NCBI GenBank assembly: GCA_032622095.1
Contig: CP136063.1
Span: forward strand, 76,051,980-76,115,979
Reading direction: 5' to 3'
DNA: 64,000 nucleotides
Source of the DNA: Siphonodentalium dalli
Taxonomy: Eukaryota > Mollusca > Scaphopoda > Gadilida > Siphonodentaliidae
Under the pieces are notes generated by a model. That model was not told where the DNA came from and searched no databases. It worked only from the letters and a program-made list of their open reading frames with translations. The first letter of the stretch is position 1, and every line of letters begins with the position of its first letter. This document shows, piece after piece, positions 47,956-59,430 of this stretch. The translations under genes and the position numbers were made by a program.

Positions 47956-48594
47956 TATTCGTGTAGTAGATGATCTGTGCTTGAATAAACATTTTAAGGA
48001 GGTAAGATTACAAGCTTCGTCTGGATGATCGGGCACATATTCTAGCGAACAAATGTTTTTCTTCGTGAAAATGTTTATATTCCGCGTCAGGTTGGCTGTT
48101 TAAGTAACAACATAACCACTTAATTGGCACACTTGAATCAATCGAAACAGAACAGGACACCTTATAGAAAGGTGATAGTATCAATCTAACGGAAACATTG
48201 AACTCGCTAACAGCACATTTGGATAACGCCTGTGTTTGAATTGAGGGTTCTGAAAGACTCAGGCTCTGTCAGAATTAAATTGATTATATTATTTTGGCGG
48301 TACTTTCTGAAATTGCACAACATGACATCAACACATTCATTGAAACACAGGCTCCTGTCCGATTAGGGCGACAATTGGAAGCAGTTTAGGCAAAGTCATA
48401 TTAGCCGTCACGACCAGCAGGATGTCATGTGACTTTGACTTTTTCGAATATGTGCTTGCTCTGTAATTATTCGTCAAAAACATGCAGCCACTGTATATTA
48501 TAGCAACCGCCAGGTGATTGTTTATACCTTAGCCGCAGGTGAATGACGTCATATATTGTTTTCTATATCCATCAGTGATTTTTCAAAGATCGCG

Positions 48595-48815
48595 GGTCCT
48601 TGTATTACTCTAAGACAAACTTTACAAAGATGTACATTCACAGATTGTGCCCTATGGATACTATATCCCTTCACTACTTTGATTTCGCGTCAAAGTAATG
48701 TTCCGATCCTCAGAACGATGATGGCCGATCGTGTGAGTTGGGGCGAGTACACCGCCGGAAATGTTGGGAAGATCATTTCCGCTCTGTATCAAGTGATCTC
48801 CGTCGAAGCTGAATG
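48595..48815 (+). pseudogene. Gustatory-receptor-like fragment (copy 3)
   Basis: Translates to ..YPFTTLISRQSNVPILRTMM then ADRVSWGEYTAGNVGKIISA and LYQVISVEAE, nearly the same as the loop between segments 3 and 4 and start of segment 4 of copy 2. The segment just before is scrambled by deletions ('CTLRQTLQRCTFTDCALWIL'), and the frame is lost after an A-run at 48826. No start, no donor: a partial, decayed duplicate sitting in the intron of copy 2. Confidence 0.75.
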
Positions 48816-49303
48816 GAGATTTCAAAAAAAAAAACGCGAAAATTGGAATGAAGCATCGCGATGAAAATGAAAGTAACTACTTCACATCTTACGAAGAATG
48901 TGATTTAGGCCTGTTTATTTCATTTAGACCAATTTCGTTGGTTAGCTTAATGAAAACGAAAAATGAAGACGTCATGACACGGTTTCTGACTTCATTTTGG
49001 AATCCAGACCATATTGCACAATCCACGACACGTCTTGTCAAGTCGGCATGTCATCTCCGTCGTGACCACTGCATGAATGTTACATAAATTATTCTTAGCG
49101 TGATGTCGACGATAAAAGGGAAATTTGAGACACATCATGTGTGGTTGCTCCACTACTTGTCACGTAGGATTCATATTATCACATCTATACTTCGATTATA
49201 TTCCAAGCAAAATTTTCAAACTGGTCAGTCACAACTGCAGCTAGCTCTTCTGCCAAACGGTCATCTCGCTTTGTCAACACTTTCCCCAGTCAGACCATCA
49301 ACG

Positions 49304-49805
49304 TTAAAGGCACGTGCGGCCTTAATTGTCGAAAATATTCATATTTGTTCCAAACACCGTAAACAGAAAAACATTAAGACGCATACAGTTCCGTTCATAT
49401 ATACCATGACCATCGCGTAAACAGCATGTTATCATAAAGACCTACTATAGTTTACCCAAGCAAGAGTCTGATTGTGTTACAGAAGACAGCACAATGCTAC
49501 TGGCTAATCACACACAAATGGCATAAACGCTCTTTATTAGTTCCATATCAGGTATTCACCAACAAAGAACGCTCTTTATGTTTACCATCATAATATAAAC
49601 AAACACCAGAAAAGTAACTTTTTATGCTTTTGTTTACATAACAATGGTCAAAAATATGACAATAACATACTGTTTATGCGATATTTCTTATTTGTATACG
49701 GACAAAGTCTATCTACATTTTGATGTTCTTTCTGTTTGTGGCGGTTTTTGACGGGTGGAGATATTTTCACAGTATACCCACCGCCAAGGCCAACCGTGTC
49801 TTTAA
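49304..49805 (-). mobile_element. TTAA-flanked 0.5 kb MITE, copy 2
   Basis: 502 bp between TTAA sites, reverse orientation relative to copy 1. Ends TTAAAGGCACGTGCGGCCTT and (inward) TTAAAGACACGGTTGGCCTT. Confidence 0.85.
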
Positions 49806-49849
49806 CAATATTTTAATGGTTTGGTTTAAACATATTTATTAACAATTAG

Positions 49850-49995
49850 TATTACAATACTAATTGGCACTTGGGTCGGAGGACAACTTTGAGATACTAA
49901 TGAATAACCTCTTATCCCAATTGCCTTTATAACACTGAAAATAATTTGGGTTGATAACAGATTAGGTATAACGTAATATCCAAAATTATTTACAC
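49850..49995. repeat. Intronic repeat A, second copy
   Basis: Counterpart of 47815-47955. Since it lies after fragment copy 3, it indicates that a unit of receptor exon plus intron was duplicated. Confidence 0.75.
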
Positions 49996-50646
49996 GTTTG
50001 TATATATCACTGTAGTCTTACTACTCCACCATTTCTTCCTAATTCCACGTATCTTACTGTTTAGATGTCATAAATGAGACACCTCAATGTGCATGGTTGT
50101 ACTCTTTGTATAATGTAGCGAGCGTCTTAATAAAACTATATCGGGGTTTCCTCTTGTGTTGTATCTCGTATGTCATTTTACACACATTTAACTATATATT
50201 CATCACCGCGATTTATAATATTCGGATCCCCCAGCAAATCCTCGCAAAAATACGCACATACTCGACCTATAATGTGAAACGGGTACACAAGGTGATTATT
50301 TGATTCTGAAATAAGAAGATCATGGAGTCATAGACATTATTTCGTTTTATGGCGCGGGCCTCAGTGAAAACACATGTTAAAGAGCGTACACATGGGAAGT
50401 CGTGGTTTGGCTTAGTTATGTCACTGTCCGCACATATTCTGCTTAGAATCATCTCCTCATTATGAGTAGATAATGTGACTAAATATACTCTCATTTTCAG
50501 CATATTATCGACTCAAAATTAGGAATTCTAAGCAGATTGTCTACCTAAAATAAGTCCGTTATAAGCAGATAATGTGCGGGTTTTTATAAGAACAGACTGG
50601 GATCCCAAATAATATCTTAACTGAATTTATATTGAAAGGTAGGAGA
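49996..50646. other. Intronic, nothing recognised
   Basis: Between the intronic repeat and the next MITE I see no exon or array. Confidence 0.4.
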
Positions 50647-51174
50647 TTAAAGATACAGGCGGTGTTGGCGGTGGGTATGCTGTTAAAATATTCACTTCCG
50701 TCAAAAACCGCCATAAACAGAAAGAACAGTAAAATATAGACATACTTTGTTCTTACACCAATCAGAAATATGGCAAAAACAGTATGTTATTGTCAATTTT
50801 GTTTGCTTTGTTATGTAAACAAAAGCAAAACACGTTTCGTTTGCTGGCTTTTGTTTAGATCCGGATATGGTAAACATAAAGAGCGTTATTTGTTACTATT
50901 TTCCTGATATGGAAATAATAAAGAGCGTTTATATCATTTGTGTGTGGTTAACCAATAGAATTGCGCTGTATTATGTAAACAGAAGCACAACTTCTGTAAC
51001 ACGAGCAGGTTCTTGTTTACGTACACCATCGTACGTCTTGACGACAATATACTATTTATGCGCTGATTATGTTTGGCATATGAACAAAACTATACATATT
51101 TTAATATTCCTTCTGTTGATGGCGCATTGAACAAATATGAATATTTCTGCAACGAACGACGCCTGTGCCTTTAA
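50647..51174 (+). mobile_element. TTAA-flanked 0.5 kb MITE, copy 3 (diverged)
   Basis: 528 bp between TTAA sites, ends TTAAAGATACAGGCGGTGTT and (inward) TTAAAGGCACAGGCGTCGTT. The interior follows copy 1 with more substitutions, so this is the oldest or a sister-subfamily copy. Confidence 0.8.
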
Positions 51175-51300
51175 TGTCAAGTATGATTATTTCTTGGACG
51201 TACAGGTGGTATTCAAAATTATAATAGAAAGGGTTTTCTTCGGAATGTCCACTCCTGCGTGTATCATCTTCTGCCAATAATATCTTATATTCTATTACAG

Positions 51301-51390
51301 CTCACGATATTCATCTCACGACTATCTGCTGCACCAATCGGACTCAGTGTGTATGGTTTATTCATCATCAATAAATCTACAATACTCGTG
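51301..51390 (+). CDS. Receptor exon with the seventh helix
   Basis: Acceptor TATATTCTATTACAG, then 90 bases reading LTIFISRLSAAPIGLSVYGL then FIINKSTILV, ending GTG|GTGAGT. Both borders are phase 0. The motif GLSVYGLFIIN matches the start of TM7 in Gr/GRL proteins (G-x-F-x-h-N-x-x-h-h). It fits in frame after the exon at 47442-47510. It could belong to copy 2 across a 3.8 kb intron, or to the degraded third copy whose first exon is at 48.6 kb. Confidence 0.7.
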
Positions 51391-51459
51391 GTGAGTTAAC
51401 ATACGAACTGAAATAGATGCACGTGTAACTTCCGACAGTTTTTGGTATATTATTTTCAG

Positions 51460-51513
51460 GAAGCAACTCGTTGCGCCTGTGTGAGATTTCTCGTTGTGTG
51501 CGATAATGGATAG
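51460..51513 (+). CDS. Possible terminal receptor exon
   Basis: Only 69 bases after the previous donor, GGTATATTATTTTCAG precedes 54 bases reading EATRCACVRFLVVCDNG and stop, in frame with the TM7 exon. Length and hydrophobicity fit the short last exon of Gr genes, which normally encodes TYhhhhhQF; here the motif is degenerate or absent. Without RNA evidence the call is tentative. Confidence 0.4.
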   Translation, partial: EATRCACVRFLVVCDNG

Positions 51514-51571
51514 GTTAAGCTGGGTCGTATGCAAACGTCGCACTTCAACCGTCAACATATTATAACTTACT

Positions 51572-54074
51572 GGTCCGAATCGGCATCTCTGGTTTAGACT
51601 AGGTTTTATTCTAGACCAGGTTTAACTCCAGTTTGATCTAGGTTTAAGTAGGGTTTAAACTTGGTTTTACAGTAGTTAAACCAGGTTTATGGGAGTAAAA
51701 CTGGGTTTTAGCGTACTTAAACCAAGTTTTGTGATAAACTCAGTTTAAGTTGAAACTAGGTTTTATTAACGTGATAAAGTTATGGTAATATTACTAATTG
51801 TTTGTGGTGAATTGGCTATATAATCATCAGTATAAGCTTAGGTATATATGATTTATACGTACCATACGTCTCGCCCCAAACATACACCTTTAAATATACT
51901 TTGAAAAAAATTCAAAGTTAAACCACCCTACCCCAGGTTTGACTAAAACCTAGTTTTTTGGGTTTAATTATTCGGCCGATATTTTTCGCCCAATATTGAT
52001 GTTGTTTCTTCGTGAATATGGGAGTGTTTATTTTGAATTGGGGGAGGCGTTTATGCGCGGGCGTTTGTCACTCAATGTAGATGCAGAGGAGTCTTAGTGG
52101 AATTCGGAGAGGCGATGTCGGTACTTATGAGATACATTCTAACAAACTATGTGCCAGTGTGTTGGATGATTTCTTGCTATATATGTCTGTTTGCAATTCG
52201 CTCGATCGGATGTCGATTTGGCGGCTGAGAGCATGGCGGGATCGGACTGATCAGAGAGACACGTTAGACACGAACATGACTTTTGAAACTGATTCCTTAT
52301 TCACAAAAAGGTCTCTTTCGGTCAATTGACGCATGGGTTGGTGGCCCGCCCAAATACCCAACAGAGACACACCAGCCTTCACCCGGGGGAGGGTAACGGC
52401 CACCCTGAGGGGGTGGAGTATGGACTATTTTGGAGAACTGTAAGGATTTCGGCCAATTTGATAGTATGGGTGGGTGGCTCGCCCCAAATAGCCCATAGAA
52501 ACACCCACCCCTCACATCCGGGGGGGGTACCACCCGAGGGGGTGAACGTGGGATATGGACCATTTTCGAGACTGGTAAGGATTTCGGCCAATTGACGGCA
52601 TGGATGGATGGCCCGCTCAAATGTCCCATAGAAACAGCCCACCCCTGAACGCTGAGGGAACCACCCCAGGAGGTTAAAACGGGGTATGGACCATTTTCGA
52701 GAACGGTAAGGATTTCGGTCAATTTGATGTCAGCAGTGTGGGTAGCCCGCTCCAACTACCCCCTAAAAACACCTTCACCCGGAGGTACCACCCCGAGGGG
52801 GTGAAATGGGGTATGGACCATTTTCGAGAACGGTGGGTGGCACATCCCAAATGCCCCCCATAGAAACACCCCACCCCCACCAGGACCCTATTTTCACTCG
52901 CTCGGGTAGAACCACCCGCGGTAAGGGTGGGGTTGTTTCTATGACTATATTTGAGGGCGGGCCGCCCACCAATGACGTCATATTGGCCGAAATCCTTACC
53001 GTTCTCGATAACGGTCCATACCCCATGCTATGGGGTATTTGGGGCGGGCCACCTACACATGCCGTAATGTTGACCAACAGAGGCATGTTTTTGCGAATAA
53101 TGAATAAAATGGTCCATACCCCATTTCACCCCAGCAGGGTGGTACCCTCCAGGGATGAGGGTCGGGTGTCTATATGGGATATTTGGAGCGGGCCACACAC
53201 CCCTGTCGTCAAATTGGCCGAAATCCTTACCGTTCTCGAACATGGTTCATATCCCATCTTCACCCCTCGGGTGGTAACCCACCCCACCCCGCCAGGATGT
53301 GAGGGGTGGGGTGTTTATATGCGTTATTTGAGGTACCCTTCCCCGGGGGTGAGGGTTGGGGTGTTTCTATTCGGTATCTGGGCTTACCCAATTTCCACCT
53401 CCTCTGGTGGGACCCCCCCCCCCCCGAGTGAGGGGTGGGTAGGGGTGGTTCTATGGTCTATTTTGATCGTGCCACCCACTCCTGCTGCCAAATTAATTAG
53501 CCTAAATCTTACCGTCCATAACCCTGTTATCTCGGGGTGAGGGGTGATGTTTCTATCGGGTATTATGGGCGAGCCACCCATTCATGCCGTCAAATTTGCC
53601 GAAATCCTTCCCGTTCTCAAAAATGGTCCATACCCCATTTTCACCCGTCCGAATGGTACCACCGGGGTGGTGGTGTTTCTATTTGGTATTTGTGGCGGGC
53701 CCCCACCCATGCCCTCAAGTGATATTTTTGAGTTCCAAAAGTCACGTTCGTCCATGATATTAGATAATATCTAACCGTTATACAACAGACCGTGCATTCG
53801 TCGTGATTTCACAAAGCGCACGGGTTATTCCCCTGATTAGGAGATTATATAGCGACAACAGGTCGCGTGACCGGACAATGAATTGACAAGAAGCGATAAT
53901 AAACAGACAGACCACGCCTCCTATTCTTGCAATTGGACAAGTGTGGCCCACAGGTAACGCAATCGACCAAATCTATGTCGTCCCAGCGGTGGAGAAAAAC
54001 TCGGTTTTACTACTAAAACCCAGTTTAAACTGGTAGTTTAAACTAGGTCTAAACTGGAGATGCCGATTCGGACC
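51572..54074. mobile_element. 2.5 kb TIR element filled with a head-to-head minisatellite, copy 1
   Basis: Ends (inward) GGTCCGAATCGGCATCTCTG and GGTCCGAATCGGCATCTCCA, followed by AGTTTAGAC and further 'aaacc(a/t)ggttt' words; ACT flanks both sides (51569-51571, 54075-54077). Most of the inside is the array at 52321-53740. Near the right end are 260 unique bp shared with the second copy at 62.4 kb. No transposase is visible, so non-autonomous; class unknown. Confidence 0.85.
52321..53740. repeat. GC-rich minisatellite with orientation switch
   Basis: Units of about 100-135 bp: 'ggggtatggaccattttcga', 'gaacggtaaggatttcggcc', 'aatttgacg..atgggtgggtggc', 'ccgccccaaatacccc', 'atagaaacaccccacccc', 'gggggtaccacccgaggggg'. 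Units up to about 52830 are in one orientation and those from about 52985 in the other. Long open frames on both strands (up to 244 codons) come from the repeat and contain no domain. Confidence 0.9.
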
Positions 54075-54439
54075 ACTATATCTGTCGCGAAGCCATATCA
54101 TCCTGCTGATCATAAGAACAACTCGACATGTTTCTCGAGAAATCCGTCGCATATTACATGTATATACTACGGACTATACTATAGTCCAAGTACGTTTCTC
54201 ACTGTATAATCTATCAAACCGATGGCATCTGATACGGAGATTTCGTGTGGAATTTAACACAGCTGTTACTATATTGAGTGCTATTTTCCCGCTCCACTTC
54301 AGAGGTCGAGAGTTATAGCCTATGGATTCATCGAGCCATGATGTGGCGAATTTTGACAAAATGCTCGATAGTTGAAAATTTCATGGCTGAATGTATTCCT
54401 ATTTTCTGTTTTTTTTTACATTTTGAAGGCTAGAGGTAC

Positions 54440-54475
54440 CAGTTGGGAAATTCCAACTCATCGGGGGGGGGGGGC
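54440..54475. repeat. Poly-G run
   Basis: Eleven or more G residues near 54463-54473; a likely G-quadruplex or polymerase slip site. Confidence 0.6.
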
Positions 54476-54635
54476 GCAAATGCAATTCATTTGACTTGGA
54501 TATTTCTTTCTGGTTCAAGGAAGGTGTGTAAGCTTGTAATTTCAAGGTGGACACCCCAAAACGGAGATCCTAGCTCTAGCCACGTCCGCGCATGGGCCCT
54601 GGAGATTCGATGTTCATGTTCATGTTCTCCAATCT

Positions 54636-54975
54636 AAACCATTCTTTCTGTCAGCTAGTTGCGACCATACTGTCCTATGGGATTGTAGTTCTCCATTCTT
54701 TCTTTCAGCTAGTTTCGACCATACTGGCCTATGGGATTGTAGTTCTCCGTTCTTTCTTTCAGCTAGTTTCGACCATACTGTCCTATGGGATTGTAGTTCT
54801 CCATTCTTTCTTTCAGCTAGTTTCGACCATACTGGCCTATGGGATTGTAGTTCTCCATTCTTTCTTTCTTTCAGATAGTTGCGACCATACTGACCTATGG
54901 GATTGTAGTTCTCCATTCTTTCTTTCAGCTTGTTGCGACCATACTGACCTATGGGATTGTAGTTCTCCAGTTCGA
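54636..54975. repeat. 54-bp tandem repeat, 6 copies
   Basis: Unit CATTCTTTCTTTCAGCTAGT, TTCGACCATACTG, (t/g)CCTATGGGATTGTAGTTCTC. 54 is a multiple of three, so 18-residue periodic frames are open on both strands; a 4-bp insertion in the fifth unit breaks the plus-strand phase. I read it as a minisatellite, not a gene. Confidence 0.9.
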
Positions 54976-55395
54976 GCCGTGCACACCGTGTGATACTCAA
55001 CCGCCGATGAATTGCACTCTCAATTGACCGTGACGTCAAAGCTGTTGCGAGTGACTTTGTCCCGTCTGTTGTTTTCTGACGACCGCCTATCTCACATAGA
55101 AGGATTGAGATGAGCAAACGAACTTTCGGCTTGATCTAGAATTTACTGTCGGGGTCCGCATAAGTGCCTGGCGCAGAATAAGAGTAAAGGATGGACAATT
55201 CTGTTTGAGTCGATCAGATTTCGACCAGAATAACAGTACAAGTTGGCAACTTCCGGAATGGAAGCGAGCCTAAATTTCACTATGTATTTTTTGGCGAAAC
55301 GTCGCATTAAATGATTTTCATATCTCCGCTATTGTACTTGCTGGTGTTTCGATTAATTCGAGCCATACCGTTCCATTGAAAGTATAATATATAGA

Positions 55396-55541
55396 GGATC
55401 TCACATGAGTTTCTATTTTATACGGAATTTATCAACCGAGTTCACTAAATTCGATTTGAGCCGAGGTTTACCGAGGCTCAAATAGAATTTAGTGGACGAG
55501 GTTGATAAATTACGTATAAAATAGGACGAGTGTGAGATACT
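55396..55541. repeat. Long hairpin (foldback)
   Basis: Arms of about 65 bp with some mismatches: GATCTCACATGAGTTTCTAT..GGAATTTATCAACCGAGTTC..GAGCCGAGG against its complement; the loop is a few bases near TTTACC. Confidence 0.8.
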
Positions 55542-55774
55542 TTTTATCACATGATCAAATAAACGCGAAGCAATGCGAAATATCCATCGAAAACAACGAT
55601 AAAAACAGCAGCGATCGCAAGTCATTTGAAGAACGATGTGACGTCATCGCACGCGCTGATATTAAACGCGTCTCTTATCGATAATTATGAAACTGCTTTT
55701 ATGGGCAAATTATGTGATAAACAGGTATTCATGAAATTCCGCTTTGGTAATCGGAGAAAAGTCACGTGGTAGTT

Positions 55775-56045
55775 AACTCATGTAGTCCAGTCGGTAGAGT
55801 CGTCATAGGTCGTCCAGCGCTGATGAAGCTTGTTCTAACCCACACTAACGCGGATTCGTGATCCACGCTAAGGGAAAGATTCGTTTTTCTGGGAAAGTTT
55901 GTCAGTTACTTTCTGGTGGTTTTGTGGTAATCTCTCAGTGAAATTTACAATCAGCGTGGTCTTTCCTCCACCCATAAAAATGACAAGATCGTGATATTGC
56001 ATAGCTGCTGATACGACGATAAACCCCAATTAACCAGCCTACCAT
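55775..56045 (+). mobile_element. SINE-like sequence with a molluscan-type tail
   Basis: A head with AGTCCAGTCGGTAGAGTCGT (box A-like) is followed by a body with 'tggtctttcctccaccc' and a tail 'gatcgtgatattgcatagctgctgatacgacgataaacccca'. The tail resembles the conserved 3' domain of SINEs common in molluscs (..ataagtgaaatatt..gag-acggcgtaaaacaccaa). Recognition is from memory of the family pattern, not a search. Confidence 0.45.
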
Positions 56046-56202
56046 GTGCACGAGCCGCAGACAAGTGGATTATTCCCTATCGAGGATCATTATTTGAAAG
56101 CTATACCGTTCACTCCAAATTAGGCCAAATTAAACCAACAAATTATTTATATACATTGGGTAACTATAGTCGGACATAAACATACACAAATAAGTCCAAT
56201 GA

Positions 56203-58603
56203 TACACGGATATTGTAACAGCTAAGGTGAAAGATTGTTTAATATATGACGCAAACGAGAGTTTGAAGAATATCTATATTAAAGCTGCGGAGACTTCCCT
56301 CGGAACGCGTCGGGCAGGTAAAAACGCGAAACCATTATCGCGAAATAATATGCCCTGGTTTACGAGAGACTGCACAAATGCGAGCCGTTATTACCGTAAA
56401 TTGAGAACAGCATATAAAAAGCACCAAACCGCAAAACTACAGCGAGAAATGGTAGATGCTAGGAATAAATATAAACATGCACTGCGACTTAGCAAACGTA
56501 ATTACGATGTTGATTTTAATGCAAAATTAAGAAGAAATGAAATCTGATAACCCCAGGGAATATTGGAAATTGCTCAACCAAAATAAAAATAGTAAACTAA
56601 CTGAAACAACAGAGTTCTATGAATATTTCAAAGAAAAGAATGTATGCACCTCCGATACCGGGGACGATTTTAAGCACGAGTTTGAAACATCTTCACTCGA
56701 CGTTGATTTTACTTTAACGGAAATTGAGGATGTGGTGAGGAATCTGAAACTTAGAAAATCACCGGGAGTTGATAATATACGATGTGAATATATAAAAGCT
56801 ACGTTCGAACAGATGAAACCACTGTACTTTCGGCTATTAAATCTGATTTTGCGAACTGGCTTCATACCTGACGAATGGGGAATAGGCGTTATCCACCCAA
56901 TTTTTAAATCCAAAGATCCTAAAAATCCTGACAACTACAGACCCATTACACTAGTTAGCTGTGTGGCGAAATTATTTACAGCAATCCTAAGTAATCGTAT
57001 ATATACATTCCTACAAATAAACGAATTATTATAAGAAAACCAAGCTGGGTTCAGAAAAGATTACTCAACAGTAGATCATATTTTCTAATTACATAGCCTA
57101 ATTGAAATGACAAAAATTAAGAAGAAAAAAATGAGTTTATATTGTGCTTTTATCGACCTGTCTAACGCCTTTGATAGCGTCTGGAGAGTCGGACTATGGA
57201 GAAAACTTTTAGAAATAGGAATTAAAGGACGTGTCCTCCACCTAATAATGAACATGTATAATGGCATAAAATCGTGTGTATCTCTTGTGGATAGGTGCTC
57301 ACCTTCCTTCTCATGTGAAATGGGTGTAAGGCAAGTAGGAACCTATCACCAATACTGTTCTCGATCTACCTCAATGACCTTGAAACATATTTACATGACA
57401 TGCATCAGAAGGGTATTGCGTTAGCTGACCTAAAGGAAACCACATTTCATGAACATATCAAAATAATGTGCCTGTTGTATGCCGACGACACCGTCCTACT
57501 GGCTGATAGCCCAAATGAATTGTAACATATGTTAAATGCATATGCTGCTTACTGTGAAAAATGGAAGCTGACAATTAATAACAGCAAATGCAATATTGTG
57601 ATATTCGGTCACGATAGAAATTCCAAAATCAAATTCACAATTAATGATCAACCAATTGAAGTAAAAAAAGAATATAGATAGCTAGGTGTGATCTTTTCAA
57701 ATAATGGTTCTTTTGTAACCGAAAAGAAAAGGAGATGTGATGAAGCCAAACATGCTATGTTTTCTATTATTTCCAAAGCTAGAAAATGGAAGCTCCCTTT
57801 GACGTGTATTATCGAACTCTGTGAAAAAACGGTTATACCGATATTGACATACGGCTGTGAAGTGTGGGGAGTGGCTAACAATGAAATAATTAAGAGCACT
57901 GAATTATGGTTCCTCAAATTTGTATTAAAACTAAAAAATCAACACCGACGGCGATGATTTATGGAGAAACAGGCTTACTACCGATAACGAGTAAAATTAA
58001 AAGTAGAATATTGAACTATTGGTCACGACTAGTGAGCGGAAATCAAACTAAAATATCTTATATCTTGTATGCCACTATACACAACATGATAAACCGACAC
58101 AAAACTGGTCTCGGTTGGATCCGCTATATACAAACTACACTCAATTATATCGGATTGTCGCATATCTGGTTGTCCCATAATATTATAAGGGAAAACTGGT
58201 TTCGTCAGACAATCAAAGTGAAGCTAAGAGATGAATATATACAGGAATGGCAAACCATAATTAATTCCTCTGACAAATACCAATTCTATAGAATGATCGA
58301 GAACGAATTTGAAGAAGAAAATTACCCCTTCTAAAGCTCCCACGCACGCGAAATCATCGATTGGCAATTGAAATGTCAAGTTGGAAAAACTTTCCCACCA
58401 GTAACACGTGCACGTTATGTGGAAATTCTATTGGAAGCGAGTACCACACATTACTGATATGCGAGAGTCTCAACGATACCAGGGTTAAATTTATTCCGCG
58501 ATACTATTATACACACCCAAATGACGATAAACTCATCTCACTTATGAAAAACAATAAATATCAGGTGCTGCACAATGTATCGTTTCATAAAATTGATAAA
58601 TGA
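56203..58603 (+). pseudogene. Decayed non-LTR retrotransposon (CR1/Jockey-like LINE), 5'-truncated
   Basis: Plus-strand ORF2 remains, broken by stops and shifts. In order: linker before the RT (NNMPWFTRDCTNASRYYRKL); RT finger block LRKSPGVDNIRCEYIK and WGIGVIHPIFKSKD..NYRPI; stop at 57031-57033; ENQAGFRKDYSTVDHIF then a stop; FIDLSNAFDSVW (catalytic region A); CEMGVRQ then a shift at about 57340; the catalytic box LLYADDTVLLAD at about 57475; a stop at 57523; thumb LTYGCEVWG; shift at about 57940; GETGLLPI..NYWSRLV; and the C-terminal CTLCGNSIGSEYHTLLICES finger. The endonuclease is missing. At least three stops and three frameshifts mean it is dead. Confidence 0.85.
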
Positions 58604-59197
58604 AAAAATAATGACCAGCAGTATAGTATAGATGTATATGGACATTCCTTTATTTGATTAGTCACCAAATGAGACCCATACATCCCCCCCCCAACCCCAC
58701 AAATATAATGTGTGCCCAATGTGGGAAACGGACCATCGGACGGTCCGCGTGAGTTTACAGAGATGTACCCGCACCATCGGTGCAAACCTCCAGGTAGTGG
58801 TGAACTCGCACCGCATAAAACGGTGGAAGTAAGGCAGGTAGAATGTTAAAGTGGCATAGCTGACGTGATTCCTTTTTGAAGACTTTATGAGACAATATGC
58901 ACTTGAACTTGAACCGAAGACTATGATTTAATTTTACATAATACCATGTCGTGTCACTTTAATCATTACCTCGATTGTATACGGCTACATTGAAAAAAAT
59001 GGTCCATGTATACACATTTGATATTGTGATCTCTCCGGGACCCAAGCTTATAATACAGTAACCATAAAGACATGATTATATAATGCAATACCCAGAGACA
59101 GTATATATACAACAGTCCATGGTGATAAGGGTAACGAAAATAAAGTCGTATACGTTATTGGTTTAAAGATTTATACTTTTAAAATTCACTCACTCAC
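58604..59197. other. LINE 3' flank and non-coding sequence
   Basis: No gene recognised. Part may be the LINE 3' UTR, but no tail repeat marks its end. A C-run lies at 58684-58692. Confidence 0.4.
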
Positions 59198-59430
59198 CAA
59201 TAACCAAGTGTGTCCATCGGCTGTCAGCACAAACTGCAATCGACGATGACCGAAAACAGAATGACCCGGCCCCGAGAGATCACACACCGACCGAAATAAC
59301 CCCGCGAAAATTCGACTAAATCGTGCGTTTACAGCTGTCTGACTCATCGATGCGATGAGAGCGATAGATTGCCTGCATGTGCCCCCGCCCAGCCTGACGT
59401 GATGGTGTGTCTCGGTGAGTGGTGTCACCC
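59198..59430 (-). CDS. Possible exon with helix-turn-helix-like segment
   Basis: A minus-strand open frame of about 78 codons ends at a good donor (TTATTG|GTGAGT at 59198/59197). It reads VRLGGGTCRQSIALIASMSQ then TAVNARFSRIFAGLFRSVCD, resembling the helix-turn-helix in front of DDE nuclease domains of Harbinger-type transposases ('LAGGS...IA...GIS..TV.R.F..V'). A 12-bp inverted pair GTGTCACTTTAA at 58951 and 59535-59546 brackets it and may be element ends. No nuclease domain is in reach, so this is tentative. Confidence 0.3.

Noticed and set aside
52297-53740. Proline/glycine-rich proteins of up to 244 codons on both strands
   Set aside because: They arise from the GC-rich minisatellite, contain no domain, and have overlapping counterparts in every frame and in the inverted copy at 62.8-64.0 kb.
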